Part shown: in pieces, positions 23,335 through 31,185 of the stretch
Layout of the letters: each line of letters starts with the position of its first letter
How positions within the stretch are numbered: position 1 is the stretch's first letter
NCBI RefSeq assembly: GCF_000261685.1
Contig: NZ_AJQE01000364.1
Location: forward strand, 1 to 50,903
From: Bradyrhizobium genomosp. I (2014)
GTDB taxonomy: Bacteria; Pseudomonadota; Alphaproteobacteria; Rhizobiales; Xanthobacteraceae
Reading direction: 5' to 3'
Length of the DNA: 50,903 nt
Made by a program: the position numbers and the translations under genes
The notes under the pieces: generated by a model
Told to the model about the DNA's origin: nothing
Seen by the model: only the letters and a program-made list of their open reading frames with translations
Databases searched by the model: none

Positions 23335-24126
23335 TTATATCTCGACCGGGATGGCTGAGGCCGTCTCCTGAAGCGGCACTGCAAACTGCGCAATCGCCTC
23401 GTCGATCCCCAGTGCCGAGCGGATCCAGATGATGGAGATGCAGCCAAATACGATGCCGTTGCGAACAATGGGCACGGCAATCGAGGCTGTCTTGGGATTG
23501 TATTCGCCCTCGCTGCGGATCGCGTAGCCTCGCGCGGCAGTCTCGGCGATCATGCGGTCGAGGCGGGCATCGTCGAGAAAGGGGCGGTCGTCGGCCTCGT
23601 CGATGCGGCGGAGGTGATTGACGATCAGATCGCGCTCGTGCGCGGGGCAGGCGGCGAGATAGGCGCGGCCGGCAGAGGTGCGCAGCATCGGCAGACGCCT
23701 GCCGATCATGCCGCGGTCGATCGAGAGCGGGCTGCGCGAATGCGTGGTCTCCTGCACCACCATCGCAGCGTTCTCGTAGGTGGACAGATCGACCGGCCAG
23801 ACCAGGGTCTTGCTGAGCTCGGTCAGATAAGGGGCTGCCGCCTGGCAGATCACCACGCCGGGATCGTAGCCGTCGCCGAGGCTCAGCGCCCGCCGGGTGA
23901 CGCGAAAGCGGTCGTCGCTGGCGCTGCGGGCGATATAGCCGAGTTCCTCCAGCGTTTCGAGCAGGCGGTAGACCGTGGGGCGCGGCAGGTCGAGCGCGCG
24001 GGCAACGTCCCCGGCGCGGATGCCGCCGGAGCGGTTGACCTCCTGCAGAACGTCGAGCCCGCGCTTGAAGGCGCGGACGCCTTCGGACTGCCGCGGCTGG
24101 CCGTTCCGCGTCCGCTCCTTGGACAC
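23335..24126 (-). CDS. IclR-family transcriptional regulator (MhpR/PcaR-like)
   Basis: A 263-residue regulator. Winged-helix KRGLDVLQEVNRSGGIRAGD with RALDLPRPTVYRLLETLEEL, then an effector domain with MVVQETTHSRSPLSIDRGMI, GRRLPMLRTSAGRAYLA and NPKTASIAVPIVRNGIVFG. The C-terminal pattern is of the aromatic-acid-responsive subgroup. GTG start preceded by GGGAGG. It sits between the hydroxylase operon (same strand) and the divergent dioxygenase, so it most likely controls both, with a ring-hydroxylated acid as effector. The effector is inferred. Confidence 0.9.
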   Translation of the reverse strand: MSKERTRNGQPRQSEGVRAFKRGLDVLQEVNRSGGIRAGDVARALDLPRPTVYRLLETLEELGYIARSASDDRFRVTRRALSLGDGYDPGVVICQAAAPYLTELSKTLVWPVDLSTYENAAMVVQETTHSRSPLSIDRGMIGRRLPMLRTSAGRAYLAACPAHERDLIVNHLRRIDEADDRPFLDDARLDRMIAETAARGYAIRSEGEYNPKTASIAVPIVRNGIVFGCISIIWIRSALGIDEAIAQFAVPLQETASAIPVEI

Positions 24127-24171
24127 TTCGTATTTCCTCCCTTGTGGCCGACGGCCCCGCGATTATCGTCT

Positions 24172-24198
24172 TTGCGAACGCGAAGCGATTGCGAACGC
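24172..24198. promoter_or_regulatory. direct repeat, candidate IclR binding site
   Basis: TTGCGAACGC occurs twice, at 24172-24181 and 24189-24198, 17 bp apart, in the divergent promoter region between the IclR regulator and the extradiol dioxygenase. PcaU/PobR-type IclR proteins use repeated 10-bp half-sites, so this is the best operator candidate here. Confidence 0.5.
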
Positions 24199-24271
24199 AC
24201 CGTAGGATCGCGCGCGGCCGGTATCAAGCTCGCCGCGGTGCGGCGGTCGCGATGCCTTCGGGAGGAATTCG

Positions 24272-25255
24272 ATGGAAATCACAGCGCTCGGCTATATCGG
24301 GATCAATTCATCCCAGCTCGATCAGTGGAGCCAGATGGCGACCGGGCTGCTCGGCATGCAGCAGGTCGATCGTGGCGGCAGGATGCGCGCCTTCCGCATG
24401 GACGACCGCAAGCAGCGCCTGATCGTCGACGGCAGCAACGATGCGGGGCTCGCGGTGATGGGGTGGGAAGTTCCTTCGACTGCCGAACTGGACCGGTTGG
24501 CAGGACGGCTCGAAAGCCATGGCATCAAGGTGGTCCGAGGCTCGCGCGCGCTCGCTGACGAGCGGCATGTCACCGAGCTGATCGCGTTCGCCGATCCCGC
24601 GGGCAACAGATTGGAGGCCTTCTGCAAGCCTGAGCTTGCGCGCGAGCCCTTCATGCCCGGACGACCGATCTCGGGTTTCCGCACCGGCGCGCTCGGCATG
24701 GGGCATGTCGTGCTCAATGTGGAGGATGTCGAGCCGCTGTTACCGTTCTATCGCGACGTGCTCGGCTTCCACGTCTCTGATTTCGGGCTGAAGCCCTATG
24801 GCCTCTACTTCTTCCACGTCAATGGCCGCCACCATTCCTTCGCGATGGTCGGCTCCGGCCGCAAGGCGCTGCATCATTTCATGGTCGAGCTCGGCAGCCT
24901 CGATGATGTCGGGCAGGGCTATGACCTCGCGCAGATGGACGAGGGGCGCATCGCCTACACGCTGGGCCGGCACACCAATGACCACATGACCTCGTTCTAC
25001 GTGAATACGCCGTCCGGCTTCTTCATCGAATATGGCTGGGGCGGGCGCGTCATCGATCCAGAGACCTGGCAGCCGCACGAGACCTTTGACGGGCCCTCGC
25101 TATGGGGCCACGAGCGGCTCCATATGCCCGAGGAGCAGCGCAAGCGGTTGCGCGACATGCGGCTCGATGCGGCCGCGCGCGGCGTGCGCGTCGCCGACCC
25201 GCGCGTGCCGCCGCTCAACTGCGCGTGGCTGGACTCGGTGGTCGCGCGCGAATGA
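24272..25255 (+). CDS. extradiol (type I, VOC-fold) catechol dioxygenase
   Basis: A 327-residue two-domain BphC-like ring-cleavage enzyme. All Fe(II) ligands are in place in the C-terminal domain: His145 in GMGHVVLNV, His202 in LHHFMVELG and Glu253 in GFFIEYGWGG. The second-sphere residues His187/188 (GRHHSFAM), His234 (GRHTNDHM) and Tyr243 also match BphC. It should open a catechol meta to the hydroxyls. About 40 extra C-terminal residues (about 285-327) are unusual for BphC. GGGAGG before the ATG. It is divergent from the IclR-hydroxylase operon and followed by an MBL hydrolase 37 bp on. Confidence 0.93.
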   Translation: MEITALGYIGINSSQLDQWSQMATGLLGMQQVDRGGRMRAFRMDDRKQRLIVDGSNDAGLAVMGWEVPSTAELDRLAGRLESHGIKVVRGSRALADERHVTELIAFADPAGNRLEAFCKPELAREPFMPGRPISGFRTGALGMGHVVLNVEDVEPLLPFYRDVLGFHVSDFGLKPYGLYFFHVNGRHHSFAMVGSGRKALHHFMVELGSLDDVGQGYDLAQMDEGRIAYTLGRHTNDHMTSFYVNTPSGFFIEYGWGGRVIDPETWQPHETFDGPSLWGHERLHMPEEQRKRLRDMRLDAAARGVRVADPRVPPLNCAWLDSVVARE

Positions 25256-25292
25256 TCCGCCGCCAATAATCCAACATTCAGGAAAAGAAGAT

Positions 25293-26255
25293 ATGCTCAA
25301 AACCCTCTTGCGGGCGAGCCTTGTGCTGCTCGCGTTCACCACGGTCGCCTGTGCCGAACCGATGAAGGTCACGCTGCTCGGCACCGGCGTGCCGACGCCG
25401 CGGCCGAGCAGTTTCAGCGCGTCGACTCTCGTGGAGGCAGGGAGCGAAAAATTGCTGTTCGATCTCGGCCGCGGCGCGACCATGCAGCTCTACAAGCTGA
25501 AAGTTCCGCTCGGCGCGATCACCGCGAATTTCATCACGCATCTGCACTCCGACCACATCGTCGGGCTACCCGACATGTGGCTGACAGGGTGGCTTGCCAC
25601 GCCCTGGGCGTCTCGCAAGGGGCCGTTCAAGCTCTACGGGCCAAAGGGCACCGTCGCGATGACGGAGAATCTGACCAAGGCCTTCGTCGACGACATCCGC
25701 ATTCGCATCGATGACGAGCATCTGGATCCCGTAGCGGTCACGTTCGCGGCCAAGGATATCGACGCCGGGCTGGTCTATGAGAACAACGGCGTGGAGGTTA
25801 CTGCGATCGAGGTCAATCACGGCGAGAAGATCAAGCCCTCGTTCGGTTATGTCGTCGAATATGGCGGCCACAAGGTCGTGCTCTCAGGCGACACCAAGTA
25901 CGACGAGCGTATTGCGAAGGCGGCCGAGGGCGCCGACCTCCTGATCCACGAGGTCGCGGTGATCGAGCCGGAGCTGCTCGTCAAAAATCCCGTCTACAAG
26001 GACATTCAGGCGCACCATACCTCGCCCGAGGAGGCCGGCCAGATCTTTGCGGCCGCCAGGCCAAAACTCGCGGTCTATTCCCACATCGTGTTCGGCACGG
26101 TGAAGCCCGCGCCCGATATTCCCGAGGAGCCGCTGATCCTGCGCACGCGCACTACCTACAAGGGGCCGTTGCGCGTCGGCCGTGACATGATGTCGTTCAG
26201 GATCGGTGACACCGTGGAGGCGTTCTCCCCTGACGGAGCGCGGTTGGACCCGTAA
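25293..26255 (+). CDS. secreted MBL-fold hydrolase (RNase Z/arylsulfatase-like)
   Basis: A 320-residue metallo-beta-lactamase-fold protein with a signal peptide (MLKTLLRASLVLLAFTTVAC, cleavage after CAE or nearby). The core begins with VTLLGTGVPTPRPSSFSAST, as in RNase Z and arylsulfatase AtsA relatives. Metal motif THLHSDHIVG has His83, His85, Asp87 and His88; later ligands are in VVLSGDTKYD and KLAVYSHIVFG. The signal peptide excludes a tRNA-processing role. In this place it may hydrolyse a periplasmic precursor of the aromatic substrate. AGGAA precedes the ATG. Confidence 0.88.
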   Translation: MLKTLLRASLVLLAFTTVACAEPMKVTLLGTGVPTPRPSSFSASTLVEAGSEKLLFDLGRGATMQLYKLKVPLGAITANFITHLHSDHIVGLPDMWLTGWLATPWASRKGPFKLYGPKGTVAMTENLTKAFVDDIRIRIDDEHLDPVAVTFAAKDIDAGLVYENNGVEVTAIEVNHGEKIKPSFGYVVEYGGHKVVLSGDTKYDERIAKAAEGADLLIHEVAVIEPELLVKNPVYKDIQAHHTSPEEAGQIFAAARPKLAVYSHIVFGTVKPAPDIPEEPLILRTRTTYKGPLRVGRDMMSFRIGDTVEAFSPDGARLDP

Positions 26256-26266
26256 GGCAACGGCGA

Positions 26267-26914
26267 TCAGACCTCGGTCAACAGTCCCTGGCGCAGCGCC
26301 AGGCGGACCAGCTCGATGTCGGAGCCGACGCCGAGCTTGTCCTTGATCAGGGAATGCAGGTTCGCCACCGTCTTTGGGCTGACATGAAGCGTTTCGGCGA
26401 TCTGCTCCGTCGTGTTCTCGGCGAGCAGCAGCCGCAGCACCTCGAACTCGCGCGGCGTCAGCACGTCGGCGGCCGAGCTCTCGCCGCTGATGCGGCTGAG
26501 CGCAAGCTCGTGGTCGATGTCGGGGCTGATGGCGATCTTGCCGGCGAGCACGTCCTTGACCGCGCGCACCAGCGTCTCGGGCGGACTGGTCTTGGTGACG
26601 TAACCCCTCGCACCGGCGCGAATCCCCTGCACGGCAAAGCCGGCATTCTCGTGCATGGTGAAGACGAGAATTCGCGCCGCCTTGTCCCACTGCCTGATCC
26701 GCCTGACGGCCTCGATGCCGCCGATGCCGGGCATGCTGAGGTCCATGATAACGAGGTCGGGCGCCTCGGATTTGTACAGACGATAGGCCTCTGCACCGTC
26801 GGCCGCCTCGGCGATGACGCGCAGGCCGGGCTGCTTCTGGAGCACGGAGCGATAACCTTCGCGGACGACGGAATGGTCGTCGACCAGCAGGATGGTCGCA
26901 TCAGTCGCGCTCAT
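26267..26914 (-). CDS. NarL/FixJ-family response regulator
   Basis: A 215-residue two-component regulator. The receiver has VDDHS at its start, phospho-acceptor Asp58 in LVIMDLSMPG and the Lys of RGYVTKTSPPE. The LuxR HTH is LTPREFEVLRLLLAENTTEQ followed by HVSPKTVANLHSLIKDKLGV. Its start overlaps the stop of the kinase gene by 4 bp, so the pair is co-translated. Targets may include the divergent duplicated-domain secreted protein. It resembles MoxX-type regulators of methanol/quinoprotein systems, a tentative comparison. Confidence 0.92.
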   Translation of the reverse strand: MSATDATILLVDDHSVVREGYRSVLQKQPGLRVIAEAADGAEAYRLYKSEAPDLVIMDLSMPGIGGIEAVRRIRQWDKAARILVFTMHENAGFAVQGIRAGARGYVTKTSPPETLVRAVKDVLAGKIAISPDIDHELALSRISGESSAADVLTPREFEVLRLLLAENTTEQIAETLHVSPKTVANLHSLIKDKLGVGSDIELVRLALRQGLLTEV

Positions 26915-28293
26915 GCCGCGTGCTCCAGCGCCTGCCGATCGGCGCCCGCGAGGGGAATGAACACCCGCAGCGCGGAACCATGCGGGCCGGTCTCGAAGCT
27001 CAGCCGGCCGCGAAGCGCGGCGACGCGCTCGCGCATGCCGAGCAGGCCCATGCCGGATTTGACGGCAGCCTCGTTCGGCCGGCCGTCATCCTCGATCGCG
27101 AGCGCGATCTCATTGTCGGCCATCGTCAGATGCAGGCTGACCTTGGTTGCGCCGGCGTGCTTGGCCGCGTTGGTGAGCGCCTCCTGTACGATGCGGTAGA
27201 GATTGGCGCTGACCGAGGCTGGCACGCTCTCGAAGGCACCGTCGAACCGGATATCGAAGCGGGTCTGGCCGCGGCTGCGGCCGTTCCACCCCGACACCAG
27301 TCCTTCGAGGCTCGCGACCAGGCCGAGCTCGTCGACATCCGGCGGCCGCAACCGGAACAGCGCCCCGCGCAGCGTCTCCATCATGCCGGTCGCGGTTCGG
27401 GCAATGCTGTCGCACTCTCCAAGCAATCCGGGACAGTCCTGCGCCGCGGTCTGGCGGGCAGACGCGGCAAGCGCGCGGATCGCGGCGAGCGACTGGCCGA
27501 ACTCGTCATGCAGCTCGCGCGCGAGATGGCGGCGCTCGTCGTCCTGCAGCGCGATCAGCTTCCGCGTCAGCTCGCTGCGCTCGGCAAGCGCGGTGTCGAG
27601 GCTTTCGGCGAGATGGTTGAAGACATCACGGATGGCAGAGAGCTCGGCGAGGTCGAACGGCGGTAGTCGCGCGGTGAGGTCACCGGCGGCGATCCGCTCG
27701 AGGCCGGCGCCGATCATGCGGGTCGGGCGCAGCGCGCGCGCCAGCGCGGCATAGACCAGCGCGCAGAGCAGCGGCAGCGCGATCGCAAGCGCGATCATCA
27801 GGCGGCCGGCCTCGTGCCAGGCCTCGGCCGTCTGCACGGCCGCATCGACCGAGACCACGGTCTCGCCGAGCTTCGCTCCACGCACGATCACGGGCCGTGC
27901 CGCCTCGCGACCGGGGTCGAACAGGCCGCGATAGAAGGCGGCGAAGGCCTGCGGCGGCGGGCTCGCCGGGGCAGGCGCACCGCTGCAGAACCGCTGCAGC
28001 ATCTCGCCGCTCGCGCCGCGGAATGCCAGACACAAGCCGGGCGTCATCACATAGGCGGCGACGGGGTCGAGGTTGGGGAAGTCGGAGCGCGGACCGGCCA
28101 CCCACTGGATCTTACCCTGCTGCAGCTCCAGCGACTTCGCCACGATCGCGGCGATGCCGTCGATGCGTGCATGGGCCTCACGATCGGCCGTGATCAGGAA
28201 ATAGGCGGATATCCCGGCGAAGCAGGCGGCCGATATCGCGGCCACGCGCAACGTCAGTCGGACCTTGAGATCGAATCTCGGGCGGTTCCACAT
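26911..28293 (-). CDS. membrane sensor histidine kinase (HisKA_3 type)
   Basis: A 460-residue kinase. N-terminal membrane segment (about 12-35), a periplasmic sensor (about 36-165) with one Cys pair candidate (GLCLAF and RFCSGAP), and a second membrane segment (about 166-190, MIALAIALPLLCALVYAAL). A HAMP domain with AAGDLTARLPPFD follows, then the dimerisation/phosphorylation helix LARELHDEFGQSLAAIRALA and a HATPase domain with EALTNAAKHAGA and GMGLLGMRERV. It phosphorylates the adjacent NarL-type regulator. Start at MWNRPRF by domain edge. Confidence 0.9.
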   Translation of the reverse strand: MWNRPRFDLKVRLTLRVAAISAACFAGISAYFLITADREAHARIDGIAAIVAKSLELQQGKIQWVAGPRSDFPNLDPVAAYVMTPGLCLAFRGASGEMLQRFCSGAPAPASPPPQAFAAFYRGLFDPGREAARPVIVRGAKLGETVVSVDAAVQTAEAWHEAGRLMIALAIALPLLCALVYAALARALRPTRMIGAGLERIAAGDLTARLPPFDLAELSAIRDVFNHLAESLDTALAERSELTRKLIALQDDERRHLARELHDEFGQSLAAIRALAASARQTAAQDCPGLLGECDSIARTATGMMETLRGALFRLRPPDVDELGLVASLEGLVSGWNGRSRGQTRFDIRFDGAFESVPASVSANLYRIVQEALTNAAKHAGATKVSLHLTMADNEIALAIEDDGRPNEAAVKSGMGLLGMRERVAALRGRLSFETGPHGSALRVFIPLAGADRQALEHAA

Positions 28294-28483
28294 CGGGGGT
28301 GCCTTGCGCGAACGGGTCTGTCGCCCCTGCATTAAACGGCAGAACGCCAGCCGCGGAAAGCACCAGGTGTTACTGCAGTGCAATGGCGTGAAATTTTCCC
28401 GGCGCTCGCCGGGACGGTCCCCGTTGCGGGGCCGAGGGCTGCCGCCGAGATTTGCGAACCGCTTCATTTGCGAGGCCGCATTC

Positions 28484-29341
28484 ATGCATCTCTTCCGGTT
28501 GGTTCTCTCTGCCGTTCTCCTGCTCCTCCTGCCTCATTCGCCTGCTACCGCCGAGGTGGCCATTGCCGTCGCCATCGACGATTTCAGCTATACCGATACC
28601 TCGGCCGAGCCGACCAACCAGACTGCCGCCCACGAGCGTCGGCTGGCGGCGTTCATGGCGGCGCTTCGAAAGGACATCGGTGCGGAGCAGCGCTACCGCC
28701 TGGTGCCGTCCACCCAGGACGGAGCGGCGTTCAAGGTCATCGGCGGCATCCAGAAGACGAGCACGCTGGTGCAATGGGCCAAGGTCGCGGTGATCGATGT
28801 CGGCGCCAGGAAGCTCGTGATGGACAAGCTCTACACCTTCCGCGGCGATAATGATGAATCATGGCATCGGGCGGAGGTCTTCGTGTCCCGCGAGGTCATG
28901 GCCGCGCTCGCCACGCCCGCGCTGGCCGTGTTCGACTTCGAGCTCGAGGATACGACAGCCGCCTCGGCGAGCGCTTCAGCCACGTCGGATGCGGCATACC
29001 TGGCCGAGGTCACCAGCAGCGTGCGTGACGCCCTCGGCCAATCCGGCCGCTACCGCATCGTCGACGTCGGCAGCGCGCGCGGCGCGGCCGCGGGGCAGGC
29101 ATTGCGCGACTGCGGCGGTTGCGAGGCGGCGATTGCGCGGAAGCTCGGCGCGGATCGGTCGCTGCTCGGAGTGGTGCGGCGGGTCAGCCGCACCGAATAC
29201 ACACTCGGGTTCCAGCTGCGCGATGCCAATACCGGCACGGTGCTGGCGCGCGGCGACAGCGGCCTGCGCATGGGCGCCGACTATTCCTGGAAGCGTGGGG
29301 CCGTGCGGCTGGTCAGCGACCGGTTGATTGAGAGCCACTAG
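28484..29341 (+). CDS. secreted protein with two tandem copies of a DUF2380/DUF3280-like domain
   Basis: A 285-residue protein with a signal peptide (MHLFRLVLSAVLLLLLPHSP, cleavage after TAE). Two related halves are visible. Copy 1 (about 24-140) runs AVAIDDFSYTDTSA, RYRLV, FRGDNDESWHR; copy 2 (about 145-285) runs AVFDFELEDTTAA, RYRIVDVG, RGDSGLRMGADYSWKRGAVR. Cys in RDCGGCEAAIARKLGADR occur only in copy 2. I recall single-copy relatives (DUF2380 or DUF3280, name uncertain) near quinoprotein regulators. Periplasmic function unknown. It is divergent from the two-component genes and is a candidate target or sensor partner. Confidence 0.8.
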   Translation: MHLFRLVLSAVLLLLLPHSPATAEVAIAVAIDDFSYTDTSAEPTNQTAAHERRLAAFMAALRKDIGAEQRYRLVPSTQDGAAFKVIGGIQKTSTLVQWAKVAVIDVGARKLVMDKLYTFRGDNDESWHRAEVFVSREVMAALATPALAVFDFELEDTTAASASASATSDAAYLAEVTSSVRDALGQSGRYRIVDVGSARGAAAGQALRDCGGCEAAIARKLGADRSLLGVVRRVSRTEYTLGFQLRDANTGTVLARGDSGLRMGADYSWKRGAVRLVSDRLIESH

Positions 29342-29347
29342 CGCGCT

Positions 29348-30379
29348 TCAGAACGTCAGCTGCACCTTCATCGACCGCGCGCGGTCGCTGGCGAGCTCGA
29401 AGGCGGCGACCGCGTTCTCGAACGGCATGGTCGCCGTGATCAGCGGTTTGACGTCGATCAGGCCTTCGCCCATCAGCCGCACCGCGAGCTCGAACTCGGG
29501 GTCGAAGCGGAAGGTGCCGCGGAGCTGCAATTCCTTCGCGACGATCGAGTTGATCGGCAGCGTCATCTCACCGCCAAGGCCGAGCTGAACCAGAGTTGCG
29601 CCCGGGCGCAGCACGTCGAGCGCGGCGCGCAGCGCAGCCTGATTGCCGGACGCCTCGAACAGCGTGTCGAACACGCCCTTTCCGGCGCGCCAGGGATCGA
29701 GCGCGGTGGCGTTGGTCGCGACATTGATGGCATGCGTGGCGCCGAGCTTCTTCGCGACCGCGAGCGGCGCATCGGCGACATCGGTCACCACGATCTCGGC
29801 GGCACCTCCGAAACGCGCCACCAGGATCATCAGCGCGCCGATCGGGCCGCAGCCGGTGATCAGCACGCGCTTGCCGAGCAGGGGACCTGCCTGCTTGCCC
29901 GCATGCAGGCACACCGCGAGCGGCTCCGCGACTGCGGCCTCCGCCAGCGAGAGCTCGTCCGCGATCGGCACCGCCTGCGTCGCATCGACCGTGATGAATT
30001 CGCGAAAGCCGCCCTGGACATGGGGAAAACGCATCGCACTGCCGAGGAAGCGCATGTCGAGGCACTGGTTGCGCATGCCCTCCCGGCAATGCAGACACTG
30101 CCCGCACGGGTTGCTCGGATTGACCGCAACGCGCGTGCCCGGCTTGACGGCGGTAACGCCGTCGCCGACGGCGGCGACCACGCCGGCAATCTCGTGACCG
30201 AGCGCCATCGGCTGCTGGATCCGTACCGTGCCGAAGCCGCCGTGATGGTAGTAGTGCAGGTCGGAGCCGCAGATGCCGCCATTGGCGATCTTGATGCGAA
30301 CCTCGCCCGGGCTGGGCTCCGCATCCGGATAGCTATCGATCCGCAGGTCCTTCGGGGCGTGAATGACGACGGCGCGCAT
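29348..30379 (-). CDS. idnD: L-idonate 5-dehydrogenase (zinc alcohol dehydrogenase family)
   Basis: A 343-residue medium-chain dehydrogenase. Catalytic zinc ligands are in GGICGSDLHYYHHGGFG and LGHEIAGVV. The structural zinc lobe has four Cys in NPCGQCLHCREGMRNQC. The NAD(P) loop is LITGCGPIGALMILVARFGG. The LHYYHHGGFG signature is characteristic of IdnD. It oxidises L-idonate to 5-ketogluconate. It is the last gene of a minus-strand operon, 26 bp after an IdnO-like SDR, and ends 6 bp from the convergent secreted-protein gene. Confidence 0.92.
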   Translation of the reverse strand: MRAVVIHAPKDLRIDSYPDAEPSPGEVRIKIANGGICGSDLHYYHHGGFGTVRIQQPMALGHEIAGVVAAVGDGVTAVKPGTRVAVNPSNPCGQCLHCREGMRNQCLDMRFLGSAMRFPHVQGGFREFITVDATQAVPIADELSLAEAAVAEPLAVCLHAGKQAGPLLGKRVLITGCGPIGALMILVARFGGAAEIVVTDVADAPLAVAKKLGATHAINVATNATALDPWRAGKGVFDTLFEASGNQAALRAALDVLRPGATLVQLGLGGEMTLPINSIVAKELQLRGTFRFDPEFELAVRLMGEGLIDVKPLITATMPFENAVAAFELASDRARSMKVQLTF

Positions 30380-30405
30380 GGCTTGCTCCTTCGCTGTCTT
30401 CGCGG

Positions 30406-31173
30406 TCACATCGCGGCGATCATGCCGCCATCGACATAGATGATCTGGCCGTTGACATAGGTGGAGGCATCCGAGGCGAGGAAGATCGCCGCGCCCACCA
30501 GCTCGTCCGGCTTGCCCCAGCGTTTTGCGGGGATGCGGCCCATCAGCCAGGTGTTGAAGTCGGCGTTGTTGACCAGCGCCTCGTTCATGTCGGTCAGCAT
30601 GTAGCCGGGACCGATCGCATTGGCCTGGATGCCGTGCTGGGCCCATTCCACCGCCATCGAGCGGGTCAGGTTCTTGATGCCGCCCTTGGCCGCGGTGTAG
30701 GGCGCGATGGTCGGGCGGGCGAGCTCGCTGCCGAGCGAGCCGATATTGATGATCTTGCCATGCTTGCGCGGGATCATGCGCCTGGCCGCTTCGCGGCCGA
30801 TCACGAAGGCGCTGGTGAGGTTGGTCTCGATCACCTTGCGCCATTCGTCGGTGGTGAATTCCACCAGCGGCTTGCGATGCTGGATGCCGGCATTGTTGAC
30901 CACGATGTCGACCGCAATGCCTTGTCTGTCGAAGTCATCGAAGGCAGCGACGATCGCGGGCTCGTCGGTGACGTTGAACGCGGCGCCTTCGGCCTGGTAC
31001 CCGGCGCTGCGAAACTCGGCGACGGCCTGTTCGACGCGCCTGGGGTCGACGCCGTTGACGATGATCCTGGCGCCGGCCTTGGCCATGCCCTCGGCAATGG
31101 CGCGGCCGAGGCCTCGGGAGGAGCCGGTCACGAGCGTGGTGCGACCGGAAAGATCGAAGAGGGAGGTGCTCAT
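30406..31173 (-). CDS. SDR oxidoreductase, gluconate 5-dehydrogenase (IdnO)-like
   Basis: A 255-residue classical SDR. Cofactor loop LVTGSSRGLGRAIAEGMAKA, IVVNNAGIQHRKPL, catalytic Ser in NIGSLGSELAR and Tyr/Lys in APYTAAKGGIKNLTRSMAVE, and IYVDGGM at the end are all intact. It should interconvert 5-ketogluconate and gluconate, completing the L-idonate route with the next gene. GAGG precedes the ATG. KduD-like specificity is the main alternative. It lies 12 bp after the enolase-superfamily gene. Confidence 0.9.
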   Translation of the reverse strand: MSTSLFDLSGRTTLVTGSSRGLGRAIAEGMAKAGARIIVNGVDPRRVEQAVAEFRSAGYQAEGAAFNVTDEPAIVAAFDDFDRQGIAVDIVVNNAGIQHRKPLVEFTTDEWRKVIETNLTSAFVIGREAARRMIPRKHGKIINIGSLGSELARPTIAPYTAAKGGIKNLTRSMAVEWAQHGIQANAIGPGYMLTDMNEALVNNADFNTWLMGRIPAKRWGKPDELVGAAIFLASDASTYVNGQIIYVDGGMIAAM

Positions 31174-31185
31174 CTCGAGAAATCC

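Noticed and set aside
25293..26255. assignment of this gene as tRNase Z
   Set aside because: An N-terminal signal peptide directs it out of the cytoplasm, so only fold similarity is claimed.
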